28,772 nucleotides of DNA from Pseudomonadota bacterium (GCA_023435335.1 JAEYRU010000023.1:1-28772); one strand, 5' to 3'; positions 6,172-16,030 are shown, counted from the first letter of the stretch. Notes: a model not told the origin generated them from the sequence alone. A program made the numbers and translations.

Positions 6172-8661
6172 CTATCTTGTCGCGCTGTAGAGGTCGCGCG
6201 CGAGGACGGTCTTCGCCGCCTCGGCAGCCGACCCCTTCGAAGGGGTGAATTCAATCGTCCGCCCCGCATGCGGGAAAAGCGAAAGGCAATTTTCGGAGAA
6301 GCGGCCGGGCACCGCTGCTTCGAGCGACACGAACAGCGCCGGCGCGGCCGCCGAAAGCCCGATGCGCACGACATCGCCCTCGGCCCGCGCATCGATCCGC
6401 AGGCCCGGATCGCGCAGCGGCAAGGCCTTGTATGGGCCCGGCGCGACGTGGTCGGCGCCTTCCGAGCCGTCGGAGGCGCGCCAGCGGAAGGCGAGCACGC
6501 TGCCCGCACCCATCCGGTCGGCTGTCACGCTGCCCAGCACGATCGCCCGGTTGGTGGGCACGGCAGCGCCGAATTCGCCCAGCGGCGCGACCGCCCCATC
6601 CATCGCGACTGCTTCGAGCGTGGCGCTGATCTCCACCGGGCCCTGCCCGTCATTGACGGCGTGGACGACGAAGTCTCCGTCCCGTTCGGGAATGACGAAC
6701 ACCGCGACCGGCGCGAAGAAGCGCCGCGCCATGTAGTGCAGCGCCTTCCATCCGCCGCCATAGTCGAGGCTCGACCAGCTCGCCACCGGCCAGGTGTCGT
6801 TCAGCTGCCAGTAGAGCGCGCCCATGCAGTGCGGCTTGAGGCTGCGCCAGTATTCGACGGCCGTGCGGATCGCCAGTCCCTGCTGCACCTGGCTGAGATA
6901 GACGAAGTCGGCGAAGGACGACGGGAAGCGGAAGTAGCGGAACATCGTCTCGGCGATGCGCGCGTTGCCGCCCTTGTTCTTCTGGTGCGACTCCATCACC
7001 TGCGAGGCGATGTTCAAGTCCTCCTCGCCGGCGAAGGACCGGATCACATCCATCGAGGGGTAGGACTGGAAGCCGAATTCGGAGCAGAAGCGCGGCTTGA
7101 CCTCGCGATAGTGTTCGAAGTCGCGGCCCTCGTGCCAGACGCTCCAGAAATGCATGTCGCCGGAGGAATCGTCGTGCCAGGCGTCGCCGAAGCTCATCGG
7201 GCCGGGGGACGGGCTCGACGGCCACCAGTTCGCCTGCGGGTCGGTGTCCCTGAGCGCTTTCTCCAGCGTGCGGTTGAGGCGATCGTATGCGACGAGATAG
7301 CGGTCGCGGTTGGCGCGCGATTCCTCGAACCAGTTGAGCGCCCCGAGAAGCTCGTTGTCGCCGCACCAGAGCGCCAGGCAGGCATGGTGCTGCAGCCGCC
7401 GGACCTGCTCTCGCGCCTCCTCCGCCACCTCGCCGAGGAAGGTGTCGTCGGCGGGATAGAGGTGGCAGGCGAACATGAAGTCCTGCCAGACGAGCAGGCC
7501 CATCTCGTCGCAGAGATCGTAGAACCAGTCCGGCTCGTACTGCCCGCCGCCCCACACGCGCAGCATGTTCATGTTGGCGGCGACGGCGGAGGCGAGCAGG
7601 TCGCGCGTCTTCTCGCGGCTGATGCGGCCGGGAAGCGCATCGGCGGGAATCCAGTTGGCGCCGCGGCAGAACACGTCCTTGCCGTTGACGACGATCCTGA
7701 AGGAGCGGCCGGCCTCGTCGGGCTCGCTGACCAGCTTCAATTCGCGCAGGCCGACGCGGCGGCGCTCCTCGACACCGCCGACGTCGACGACAAATTCGTG
7801 CAGCGTCTGCGAGCCCAGCCCGGCCGGCCACCACAGCTCCGGCTCCTCGACCTCGAAGGCGGCGCGGATATGTCTGTCGCGCGAAAGATCGACCGCGCCG
7901 CAGCATGTTTGTTCGCCGAACCCGACGACGTAGGGGATGGTCGCTCCCGAGAACGGTTCGAGCGCGACCTCGACCTCCACGGTGACGCTGCCCTCGGCGT
8001 GGCGCTGCTGCACCGTCACCGCGTCGATCAGCACGTCGGGGACGCGAAAGAGCCGCGCACTGCCGTAGAGGCCCAGCGGCGCCAGCGCGATGTTCCAGTC
8101 CCAGCCGAAATGGCATTGCGGCTTGCGCAGCATGTTGCCGTTGGGAATCGGCGAGTTGCCGGCATGCCACGGCACGGGAAAGGGCTGCGCCGCCTGTCGT
8201 TCGTCGGCGACGCGCGGGGCGGAGCGGAAGAGGATCTCGATGCGGTTGCCGGCCGCCTTCAGCCGCCCGTCGAGACGGGTGCGGTAGCGGCGGAAGGCGT
8301 TGCGGGCCTCGAACAGCGCATCGCCGTTGAGGCGCAGTTCGGCCACCGTGTCGAGCTGGTCGATCTCCAGCACCCAGCCGTCGAGGTCGCTGCCGGCGGG
8401 CAGGTCGAAGTCGCGCGACAGCAGCCATTCGCGCTCGGCCACCCAGCGCAGCCCGTATTCGTTGCGCCCGCAATAGGGGTCGGGGATCGCCCCCGCCTCG
8501 AACAGCGCCGAATGCACGTCGCCCGGCACGCGCATCTGCACATCGCATTCTCCGCCCTGCTCGGCGAGGCGCCATCGTCCGGCGAGGTCGACGGCCGGCA
8601 CGGACTGACGGAGGGGTTCCAGCATGGCGGTCATTGCAGACAGCGGGCGGGCGCCCGCCAT
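6172..8661 (-). CDS. Glycoside hydrolase family 2 enzyme, beta-mannosidase-like (829 aa)
   Basis: The domain order fits GH2 beta-mannosidases: an N-terminal jelly-roll sugar-binding domain (about 25-200), an immunoglobulin-like domain (about 205-315), a TIM barrel (about 320-620) and C-terminal beta domains. The barrel carries LRVWGGGQYEPDWFYDLCD, the acid/base E437 in WCGDNE, and the likely nucleophile E528 in FCSEFGFQSYPS. Length is normal for the family. There is no signal peptide, so it should act on imported manno-oligosaccharides in the cytoplasm. The start is uncertain: ATG 8661 has GAGAGGAA almost touching it, and in-frame ATGs at 8634 and 8625 are alternatives. It is the first catabolic gene after the transporter genes, separated from them by 70 bp holding a stem-loop. 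Confidence 0.92.
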   Translation of the reverse strand: MAGARPLSAMTAMLEPLRQSVPAVDLAGRWRLAEQGGECDVQMRVPGDVHSALFEAGAIPDPYCGRNEYGLRWVAEREWLLSRDFDLPAGSDLDGWVLEIDQLDTVAELRLNGDALFEARNAFRRYRTRLDGRLKAAGNRIEILFRSAPRVADERQAAQPFPVPWHAGNSPIPNGNMLRKPQCHFGWDWNIALAPLGLYGSARLFRVPDVLIDAVTVQQRHAEGSVTVEVEVALEPFSGATIPYVVGFGEQTCCGAVDLSRDRHIRAAFEVEEPELWWPAGLGSQTLHEFVVDVGGVEERRRVGLRELKLVSEPDEAGRSFRIVVNGKDVFCRGANWIPADALPGRISREKTRDLLASAVAANMNMLRVWGGGQYEPDWFYDLCDEMGLLVWQDFMFACHLYPADDTFLGEVAEEAREQVRRLQHHACLALWCGDNELLGALNWFEESRANRDRYLVAYDRLNRTLEKALRDTDPQANWWPSSPSPGPMSFGDAWHDDSSGDMHFWSVWHEGRDFEHYREVKPRFCSEFGFQSYPSMDVIRSFAGEEDLNIASQVMESHQKNKGGNARIAETMFRYFRFPSSFADFVYLSQVQQGLAIRTAVEYWRSLKPHCMGALYWQLNDTWPVASWSSLDYGGGWKALHYMARRFFAPVAVFVIPERDGDFVVHAVNDGQGPVEISATLEAVAMDGAVAPLGEFGAAVPTNRAIVLGSVTADRMGAGSVLAFRWRASDGSEGADHVAPGPYKALPLRDPGLRIDARAEGDVVRIGLSAAAPALFVSLEAAVPGRFSENCLSLFPHAGRTIEFTPSKGSAAEAAKTVLARDLYSATR

Positions 8662-8691
8662 TTCCTCTCAAATGCTTGCCGTCCGGGACGG

Positions 8692-8728
8692 GGAGGCGTC
8701 CGGCCCGCCGGCGCGGGAACGGACCTCC
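8692..8728 (-). other. Intercistronic stem-loop after the sugar ABC ATPase gene
   Basis: In the gap between the ATPase stop (8732) and the GH2 start (8661), the outer arms GGAGG-CG-TCCG (8692-8702) and CGGACCTCC (8720-8728) pair with a 2-base bulge. An inner perfect hairpin, CCCGC-CGGC-GCGGG, spans 8704-8717. No U-run follows on the leftward transcript, so it looks more like an mRNA processing or 3'-end protection element than a rho-independent terminator. Confidence 0.5.
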
Positions 8729-8731
8729 GGC

Positions 8732-9837
<1,106 letters not shown>

Positions 9838-9838
<1 letters not shown>

Positions 9839-10791
9839 TACCCCTTCACCGCGCCGGCGGCGATGCCGCGCACGAACAGTTTCCCCGAAGCGAAGTAGAC
9901 GATCAGCGGTACCAGTCCGGTGAGGATCGTCGCCGCCATGTTGACGTTGTATTCCTTCACCCCCTGCACCGAGTTGACGATGTTGTTGAGCTGGACCGTC
10001 ATCGGGTAGAGCTCGGGCTTGGTGAACACCACGCCGAACAGGAAGTCGTTCCAAATGCCGGTGACCTGCAGGATGATCGCCACCACGAAGATCGGCAGGC
10101 TCATGGGCAGCATGATCTTGAAATAGATGCCCCAGAACCCGGCGCCGTCGACGCGGGCGGCCTTGAACAGCTCCTCCGGCAGGGAGGTGAAGTAGTTGCG
10201 GAACAGCAGCGTCAGGATCGGCATGCCGAAGATCGTGTGCACGAGGATCAGGCCCCAGAGCGTGCCGTAGATGCCGAGTTCGCGCAGCAGGATGACCACC
10301 GGATAGAGCATCACCTGGTAGGGGATGAACGCCCCGAAGATCAGGATGGTGAAGAACACTTCCGAGCCCTTGAACCGCCAGTTGGCGAGCGCGTAGCCGT
10401 TCAGGCTGGCGATCGCGATGGAGATGACCACGGACGGGATGGTGATCCGCACGGAGTTCCAGAAGCCGCGGCTCAGACCGTCGCAGTTGAGGCCGGTACA
10501 GGCGGTCGCCCATGCCTTGACCCAGGGCTCGAAGGTGATCTCCACGGGAGGCGCGAAGATGTTCCCCAGGCGGATCTCGGGCATGCCCTTCAGCGAGGTG
10601 ACCATCATCACGTAGAGCGGCATCAGGTAGTATACCGCGACGACGATGAGGGTGCCGTAGAGGAAGATGTTGCGCCGCGACAGCCTCTTGCGGGGGCGTG
10701 GGCCGCGGGGCTCGACCTCGGCGTCGCGGTAGACCCCGGCCGTGACCGGCTCGACCTGCGCGGCGGTGGCGCTCACACGAACGTCAGACAT
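9838..10791 (-). CDS. Sugar ABC transporter permease, MalG-type (317 aa)
   Basis: Inner-membrane permease of a CUT1 carbohydrate importer. A charged N-terminal tail (about 1-42) is followed by six predicted hydrophobic helices. The cytoplasmic EAA loop that contacts the ATPase is clear (EELFKAARVDGAGFWG, about 207-222). A loop with CTGLNCDG (about 97-104) is characteristic of permeases resembling GtsC of glucose/mannose importers; that comparison is from memory of the family. The start at 10791 has GGGAGG 7 nt upstream and overlaps the end of the preceding permease gene by 8 bp, indicating coupled translation. It pairs with the gene at 10784-11689 to form the membrane channel. Confidence 0.95.
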
Positions 10792-11689
10792 TCTTCCGCC
10801 TCCCGCCGAATTCGAGATAGGCCCAGGGTATGAGGACGACCAGAACGCTGAGCAGCATCATGGTCGAGGCGGCGAAGCCCTGGCCGAGGTTCTGCGCCTG
10901 GAACATGTAGTCGTAGACGTATTTGGCGGGCACCTCGGATGCGTTGCCCGGCCCGCCGGAGGTCTGGGCGACCACCAGGTCGTAGAGCCTGACGATGCCG
11001 GATGCGATGATGACCAGCGTGGTGATGAAGACCGGCCGCATCATCGGGATGACGATCAGCAGGTAGGTTTTCCACATCGGGATGCCGTCGACCCGCGCGG
11101 CTTTCCAGATATCCTCGTCGATGCCGCGCAATCCCGCCAGCATCAGGCACATGACGAAGCCGGTTCCCTGCCATAGGCCGGCGATGAGCAGCCCGTAGAT
11201 GACCAGGTTCGGATTGTAGAGGGGATCGAAGGTGAAGTTTTCCCAGCCCAGATCCCGGACGATTGCCTGGATGCCGAATTGCGGGTTCAGGATCCATTGC
11301 CAGATCAGGCCCGTCACGATGAAGGACAGGGCAAAGGGATAAAGCAGGATGGTGCGGAAGGTGTCCTCGAAACGGATCTTCTGGTCGAGAAGTGCCGCCA
11401 GAACAAAGCCGATCACCAGGGTGAAGATCAGCGAAAGCGTGCCGTAGATGAGGATGTTTTCAATGGAAACGAGCCATCGGCTCGTGCGCCACAGGCGTTC
11501 GTACTGTTCGAACCCGACGAAGGTGGCGCGCGGCAGCAACCGCGAATTCGTGAAGGAGTAGACGACGGTCCATATCGTCCCGCCTAGGAACACCACCAGC
11601 GCGGTGGCTATCATGGGCAGTGCCGCGACCTTGGCGTTCAGGTTGCGAAACAGGCCTCCGGGGCGGCGCGCGGTCGCCATGGCTGACAT
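10784..11689 (-). CDS. Sugar ABC transporter permease, MalF-type (301 aa)
   Basis: First permease of the CUT1 importer, about 300 residues with six hydrophobic segments and the EAA loop DEDIWKAARVDGIPMW. The region around LYPFALSFIVTGLIWQWILNP is typical of sugar permeases. Two in-frame ATGs compete: 11689 (MSAMAT) lies directly against a GGAG site, while 11680 (MATARR) has the same GGAG at about 9 nt, so 11680 may be the true start. The gene follows the binding-protein gene after 58 bp containing a strong hairpin and overlaps the next permease gene. Together with that partner it should move a mono- or oligosaccharide across the inner membrane. Confidence 0.95.
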   Translation of the reverse strand: MSAMATARRPGGLFRNLNAKVAALPMIATALVVFLGGTIWTVVYSFTNSRLLPRATFVGFEQYERLWRTSRWLVSIENILIYGTLSLIFTLVIGFVLAALLDQKIRFEDTFRTILLYPFALSFIVTGLIWQWILNPQFGIQAIVRDLGWENFTFDPLYNPNLVIYGLLIAGLWQGTGFVMCLMLAGLRGIDEDIWKAARVDGIPMWKTYLLIVIPMMRPVFITTLVIIASGIVRLYDLVVAQTSGGPGNASEVPAKYVYDYMFQAQNLGQGFAASTMMLLSVLVVLIPWAYLEFGGRRKNV

Positions 11690-11706
11690 CTCCGGGAATG
11701 GGATAG

Positions 11707-11731
11707 GACCGCCCGACGGTGTCGGGCGGTC
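11707..11731 (-). other. Perfect 11-bp stem-loop between binding-protein and permease genes
   Basis: Arms GACCGCCCGAC (11707-11717) and GTCGGGCGGTC (11721-11731) are exact complements around a 3-base loop, right after the binding-protein stop codon. The leftward transcript has no U-run after it. In CUT1 operons a hairpin here commonly stabilises the binding-protein mRNA so that it exceeds permease mRNA. That role is inferred by analogy. Confidence 0.7.
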
Positions 11732-11747
11732 TCAAACGTCGAACGGA

Positions 11748-12983
11748 TCAGTCGTTCTTCGCGATTTCGACCCACTTGGAGTGTGCGTCCTCCGGGGTCA
11801 TGGTCTCGGACTTCCAGAACTCGACCATCAGGTCGTTGAACTGGTTCTGGGTGTCGGCCGACCAGACCTGATCGCCGGAGGGCAGGATGTTGCCCGAGGC
11901 CAGGATTTCGAGACCCTGCTTCATGCAGTCGTTGGCCGCGGCCAGGTCGACGTCGCCGCGGATCGGCAGCGAGCCCTTCTTCAGGTTGAACGCGACCTGG
12001 ACTTCCTTGGACACCATCAGCGCGGCCAGGTCCTTCTGGGCGGCTTCCTTCTCGGCGTCGTTCACCTTCGGGAAGTAGAACGCATCGCCGCCGGTCGAGA
12101 TGACGCGGTGTACGCCCATGCCCGGCAGGCAGGAGTAGTCCTTGCCGGCCACCATTTCGGCAACCTGGAACTCGCCCTGGGCCCAGTCGCCCATGATCTG
12201 GCCGGCTGCCTGGCCGGTGATGACGAGGTTGGTCGCCTGGTTCCAGTCCTGCACGGTCGACTTGGCAGCCATGCGGCGGGCATCGGCGATCGCTTCGAAG
12301 GTCGCCAGCCACTCGGGGCTCGCGGCGGCTTCCATGTCCTTGTCGACATTGACCTTTTTCCACAGGTCGATGCCGCCGATGGCGATCTGCAGGGCGCCCG
12401 CGGCGAGGTTCGACTGCCAGGGCTGGTTGCCGAGCGCGAGCGGGATCTTGCCGGCCGCCTCGACCTTGTCGGCCGAAGCGACGAATTCCTCCCAGTTCGT
12501 GGGAACGGGGACGCCGATCTCTTCATAGACCTTGTTGGAAATCCACAGCCACTGCGGCGAGTGGATGTTGACCGGCACGCAGTAGATGCGGCCGTCGAGC
12601 GTGCAGCTGTCGAGCAGGCTGACCGGATGGATGAAATCCTTCCAGCCGTCGCGCTCGGCGATGTCGGTGAGGTCCAGCATGAGGCCGGCTTCCACCAGTT
12701 CCTTGGCCTGCTGGCCGTGGTTGAACTGGGTTGCGCCCATCGGATCGCCGCCGGTGATGCGGCTGATCATGATCGGCCTGGCGGTGTTGCCGCCACCGGC
12801 GATGGCGCCGTCGATCCATTTGTGACCGGAAGCGTCGAACGCTTTCGCGAACTCCGCGACGGCGGCGGCTTCGCCGCCCGACGTCCACCAGTGGGTCACT
12901 TCGAGCTCCGTGGCTTGTACCGGCCCGGAGAATTGCAGTGCGACTGTTGCCGCGAACGCGGCGGTCATGAGACGATAACGCAT
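11748..12983 (-). CDS. Sugar ABC transporter periplasmic substrate-binding protein (411 aa)
   Basis: High-affinity receptor for the importer. A Sec signal peptide (MRYR then a hydrophobic run, likely cut after VQA at residue 24) directs it to the periplasm, and no lipobox Cys is seen. The mature part begins LEVTHWWTSGGEAAAV, and PVNIHSPQWLWISNKV around 137-152 resembles GtsA-type glucose/mannose binding proteins. C127 and C135 flank a short loop and could form a disulfide. The ATG at 12983 has an excellent AGGGAGGA site; upstream in-frame codons run through the operator and are unlikely to be translated. It is the first gene of the operon, with a LacI-type operator 15 bp upstream, so inducible repression is likely. 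The ligand is not proven; the enzymes downstream suggest xylan- or mannan-derived sugars. Confidence 0.94.
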   Translation of the reverse strand: MRYRLMTAAFAATVALQFSGPVQATELEVTHWWTSGGEAAAVAEFAKAFDASGHKWIDGAIAGGGNTARPIMISRITGGDPMGATQFNHGQQAKELVEAGLMLDLTDIAERDGWKDFIHPVSLLDSCTLDGRIYCVPVNIHSPQWLWISNKVYEEIGVPVPTNWEEFVASADKVEAAGKIPLALGNQPWQSNLAAGALQIAIGGIDLWKKVNVDKDMEAAASPEWLATFEAIADARRMAAKSTVQDWNQATNLVITGQAAGQIMGDWAQGEFQVAEMVAGKDYSCLPGMGVHRVISTGGDAFYFPKVNDAEKEAAQKDLAALMVSKEVQVAFNLKKGSLPIRGDVDLAAANDCMKQGLEILASGNILPSGDQVWSADTQNQFNDLMVEFWKSETMTPEDAHSKWVEIAKND

Positions 12984-12997
12984 CACATTCCTCCCTG

Positions 12998-13017
12998 AAT
13001 CTGTAACGTTACAGATT
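12998..13017. promoter_or_regulatory. LacI-type operator O1 at the sugar operon promoter
   Basis: A perfect 20-bp palindrome, AATCTGTAACGTTACAGATT, with the central CG typical of LacI-family operators. It ends 15 bp upstream of the binding-protein ATG and lies just downstream of the candidate -10 element, where a bound repressor would block transcription. Its 14-bp core is repeated exactly at 13295-13308 beside the repressor gene. Confidence 0.85.
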
Positions 13018-13020
13018 GAC

Positions 13021-13047
13021 GTTATGCGAATCGATTCAGATGCGCAA
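13021..13047 (-). promoter_or_regulatory. Candidate promoter of the sugar operon
   Basis: Reading leftwards, TTGCGC (13047-13042) and CATAAC (13026-13021) are separated by 15 bp, which is short for a sigma-70 promoter. The position fits because operator O1 would cover the start site. A further palindrome, GAATCGATTC (13028-13037), fills the spacer. This is a weak call made on position and partial consensus match. Confidence 0.3.
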
Positions 13048-13236
13048 CAGGTCGGAGCCCCGATCGGGCGATTTTTTTCGTGCCCCGAAATTAAGTATTG
13101 GAGCAACCGGCTGATTCCGCGATGCGTCATTATTTGGTGCGGCGCAGCAGAAATGTTGGTGTTTTCCGGCCAAACCGCTTGGATTCCCGGGGATGCCGCA
13201 TCGCAGCGGGAACCCTGTGGGAGCCTTCGCTGCGCG

Positions 13237-13256
13237 GTCCCCGGAGCTCCGGGGAC
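13237..13256. repeat. Perfect 20-bp GC-rich palindrome in the divergent control region
   Basis: GTCCCCGGAGCTCCGGGGAC is self-complementary over all 20 bases, midway in the 400-bp gap between the binding-protein and repressor genes. The rest of 13048-13290 shows no gene that I can support. It could form a cruciform, act as a regulator site, or end leftward read-through; no T-run follows on either strand. Confidence 0.6.
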
Positions 13257-13290
13257 GTGAATTCGAGCTCCGCGCGGCGGTGGAAAGAAT

Positions 13291-13319
13291 CTAACTGTAA
13301 CGTTACAGTATCTTGTAAT
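13291..13319 (+). promoter_or_regulatory. Candidate promoter of the LacI-family gene
   Basis: TGTAAT at 13314-13319 is a reasonable -10 element. The -35 position (13291-13296, CTAACT) is poor. Operator O2 fills the spacer, the expected arrangement for self-repression. Weak call. Confidence 0.3.
13294..13309. promoter_or_regulatory. LacI-type operator O2 at the repressor gene
   Basis: Perfect 16-bp palindrome ACTGTAACGTTACAGT whose 14-bp core is identical to O1. It lies upstream of the LacI-family gene, within the spacer of its candidate promoter, consistent with autoregulation. O1 and O2 centres are 294 bp apart. Confidence 0.85.
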
Positions 13320-13391
13320 CGGGAGAGAGCGGAGTCACACATCGGGCTCATGACGGCAACGGTGCCGTTCCGCAAGGGCAGGTTAGGGGCG

Positions 13392-14474
13392 ATGCAGGAC
13401 GACGCGGCTGCGGGCGAGGGAGGAGGTCGGACGTCCGGCGACGGGCGGCCGACGCTGAAGACCATCGCCTTCATGACGGGGCTTGCGGTGACTACGGTCT
13501 CGCGCGCGCTCAAGGATGCGCCGGACATCGGCGAGGACACCAGGCGGCGAGTTCAGCTGGTCGCGCGGCAGGTCGGTTACCGCCCCAACCGCGCTGGAGT
13601 GCGGTTGAGGACGGGCAAGACCAGCGTCATCTCTCTCATCCTCAATACCGACGATCAGCTGATGGGTTTCATCTCCGACATCATCTATGGCGTGTCCGGC
13701 GAACTGGCGTCGACGCCCTACCACCTGATCCTCACTCCCTATTCGGGGCGCGACGACCCCATGGACCCCGTCCGCTATGTGGTCGAGACCCGTTCCGCTG
13801 ACGGGGTGATCCTCTCGCAGACGCAGCCGGATGACCCGCGGGTTAAATACCTCGTCGATCACGGCTTTCCCTTCGCTACGCACGGGCGCACCGAGATGGG
13901 CATTGCCCATCCGTGGCACGACTTCGACAATTTCGCCTTTGCCAGGCTGGCGGTCGACCGGCTGGTCGCCGCCGGCCGACGGCGGCTGGCGCTGCTGGCG
14001 CCTTCGCCGGCGCTGACCTATCACCGCCACATGACGGCCGGCTTCACGGAAGGGATCGTGGAGAACGGCGTCACCGAGATACCCTTCCGCACCGCCTGGG
14101 TCGACCAGCCGATCGACGAGATCCAGCGGCAAGCGATTCAGCTCATGCGGCGCCCGGTGCGTCCCGACGGCATCGTGAGCGGCAGCGGCTCGGCCACCTT
14201 CGCGCTGGTCAACGCGATAGAGGAATGCGGGCTCAGGCTCGGGACCGACGTCGATGTGGTCACCAAGCAGTCGTCGCAGCTGGTGCGCATGTTCCGGCGC
14301 GAGCTCTTCGCCGTCAACGAGGACTTCCGCCTTGCCGGCCGCGAGCTGGCCCGCGCCGTGCTAGGTCAGATCGACGGCAAGGCGCCGGAAAGCCTGCAGA
14401 CCCTCGCGGTGCCGGACGCCGTGGAGGGGCCGGACCCCGCCCCGGCCGAGAGCCGGCTCTGGAAGGCTGGCTGA
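13392..14474 (+). CDS. LacI-family transcriptional repressor of the sugar operon (360 aa)
   Basis: DNA-binding repressor with an N-terminal helix-turn-helix at about residues 21-40 (TLKTIAFMTGLAVTTVSRAL), a hinge around YRPNRAGVRLRTG, and a periplasmic-binding-protein-like effector domain (ISLILNTDDQLMGFISDIIYG onwards) ending in a typical C-terminal region. It is the only plus-strand gene here, divergent from the sugar operon. The two matching palindromes at 12998-13017 and 13294-13309 are its probable operators. The start is uncertain: ATG 13392 has AGGGG very close upstream, while ATG 13350 is in frame and would add 14 residues but has a distant GGAG. The effector is probably a sugar imported by the operon. 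It converges with gnd, leaving only 6 bp between stop codons. Confidence 0.94.
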   Translation: MQDDAAAGEGGGRTSGDGRPTLKTIAFMTGLAVTTVSRALKDAPDIGEDTRRRVQLVARQVGYRPNRAGVRLRTGKTSVISLILNTDDQLMGFISDIIYGVSGELASTPYHLILTPYSGRDDPMDPVRYVVETRSADGVILSQTQPDDPRVKYLVDHGFPFATHGRTEMGIAHPWHDFDNFAFARLAVDRLVAAGRRRLALLAPSPALTYHRHMTAGFTEGIVENGVTEIPFRTAWVDQPIDEIQRQAIQLMRRPVRPDGIVSGSGSATFALVNAIEECGLRLGTDVDVVTKQSSQLVRMFRRELFAVNEDFRLAGRELARAVLGQIDGKAPESLQTLAVPDAVEGPDPAPAESRLWKAG

Positions 14475-14480
14475 GTTCCC

Positions 14481-15902
14481 TCAGGCCGTGCCGGCCCACG
14501 GTCCGTGTTGCGGCCCTTCGCGGTCGGTCCTCTCGAAGCCGTGCGCGCCGAAGAAATCGCGTTGCGCCTGCACCAGGTTGGCGGTGCCGCGCGCCTGCCG
14601 GTAGCTGTCGAAATAGGCGAGCGCCGCCGAGAGCGCCGGAACTGGCTGCCCGTGCAGCGCGGCGCGGCCGACGGTGATGCGCAGCGCCGGATGCGCCGCC
14701 GACATCATCTCCACGAAGGCCGGCGCGATCATCAGGTTCGCAATCTCACCGCCTGCCTCGTATGCCGCGGCGATGGAGCCGAGGAACTGTGACCGGATGA
14801 TGCAGCCGGCGCGCCAAATGCGCGCGACCGTCGCCATGGGCAGGTTCCAGCCATACTCCTTCGACGCCGCCTGCATCACGGCGAAGCCCTGAGCGTAGGC
14901 CGAGATCTTTCCGGCCAGCAACGCCAGTTCCAGCTCCGCCACGATGTCGGCCTGAGGGGTCGCCGCCGGGGACGGCGCCGGCGGAGCGTAGACCCGGGCG
15001 GCGGCGACGCGCTCGTCCTTCAGGGCGGACAGGCTGCGGGCGGCGACCGCCGCCTCGATCGCGGTGGCCGGCACGCCCATCATCTGCGCCTCGATCACTG
15101 ACCAGCGCCCGGTCCCCTTCTGTCCCGCCTTGTCGAGGATGAGATCGACCACCGGTTGGCCGGTATGGGGATCGGAGGCGGCGAGCACGGCGGCGGTTAT
15201 CTCGATCAGGTAGGAGTTGAGCTTGCCCGCGTTCCAGCTCTCGAACACCCGGCCGATCGCGGCGGCGTCCATGCCCAGCCCGTCGCGCATGATGCCGTAG
15301 GTTTCGGCGATCATCTGCATGTCGGCATATTCGATGCCGTTGTGGATGGTCTTGACGAAATGGCCCGCTCCGCCGGGGCCGAGCCAGGCGGCGCAGGGCT
15401 CGCCTTCGTACTTCGCCGAGATGTCGAGGAGCACCTTCTCGATGCGCCTCCACGACGCCTCGTCGCCGCCGACCATGATCGACGGTCCGTGGCGGGCCCC
15501 CTCCTCACCGCCGGACACGCCCATGCCGACGAAGGAGAACGGTGCGCCCGCGAAGGTTGCGGTGCGGCGCACCGTGTCGCGGAAATTCGCGTTGCCTGCG
15601 TCGATGAGGATGTCGCCCTCGCCGGCCAGCGGCGCAAGCACGTCGAGCTGGTCGTCCACCGGCTTGCCGGCCGGAACCATCAGGATCACCGGTCGCGGCG
15701 GCCGGATCGCCGCCATCAGCTCCTCGAGCGACTTGCACGGGACGATGCGCTCGGCGAGTTCGCCCGCCGCCGCGAAGAATTCGTCCGTGCGGGTTCCGGT
15801 GCGATTCCACACGGCGATGCGGTGGCCCTTCTCGGCGATGTTGAGGGCGAGGTTGGACCCCATCGTGCCAAGGCCGATCAGGCCGATATCCGCATCGCTC
15901 AT
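14481..15902 (-). CDS. gnd: 6-phosphogluconate dehydrogenase, decarboxylating (473 aa)
   Basis: Oxidises 6-phosphogluconate to ribulose 5-phosphate and CO2 in the oxidative pentose phosphate pathway, in the cytoplasm. The Rossmann motif GLGTMG is at 10-15, followed by VWNRT, a pattern typical of NADP-binding enzymes. The signature around SGGEEGARHGPSIM (130-143) is intact, and the catalytic region HFVKTIHNGIEYADMQ gives K184, N188 and E191. Length matches the long (about 470-residue) homodimeric form such as E. coli Gnd, not the short form. The ATG at 15902 follows AAAGG at 9 nt; a longer reading frame upstream overlaps the Ehr operon end and is not credible. It appears monocistronic, convergent with the LacI gene, with palindromic sites in its upstream gap. 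Confidence 0.97.
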   Translation of the reverse strand: MSDADIGLIGLGTMGSNLALNIAEKGHRIAVWNRTGTRTDEFFAAAGELAERIVPCKSLEELMAAIRPPRPVILMVPAGKPVDDQLDVLAPLAGEGDILIDAGNANFRDTVRRTATFAGAPFSFVGMGVSGGEEGARHGPSIMVGGDEASWRRIEKVLLDISAKYEGEPCAAWLGPGGAGHFVKTIHNGIEYADMQMIAETYGIMRDGLGMDAAAIGRVFESWNAGKLNSYLIEITAAVLAASDPHTGQPVVDLILDKAGQKGTGRWSVIEAQMMGVPATAIEAAVAARSLSALKDERVAAARVYAPPAPSPAATPQADIVAELELALLAGKISAYAQGFAVMQAASKEYGWNLPMATVARIWRAGCIIRSQFLGSIAAAYEAGGEIANLMIAPAFVEMMSAAHPALRITVGRAALHGQPVPALSAALAYFDSYRQARGTANLVQAQRDFFGAHGFERTDREGPQHGPWAGTA

Positions 15903-16030
15903 TGAAAACGCCTTTGCTGGAGGGCTGTCGAGAACGGCGCGGATGATGGACAGGCAGGCCCGCGGCGTCAACCGCGGCCGGGGGCGGCTGCGCGGGGCGC
16001 GCCGTCCGGACCGCCCGCGAAGTTGGAATA

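Noticed and set aside
13185..13274. Strings resembling a cloning-vector polylinker (CCCGGGGAT and GAATTCGAGCTC)
   Set aside because: They are about 70 bp apart, in a different order, and surrounded by ordinary genomic sequence; chance matches to restriction sites explain them.
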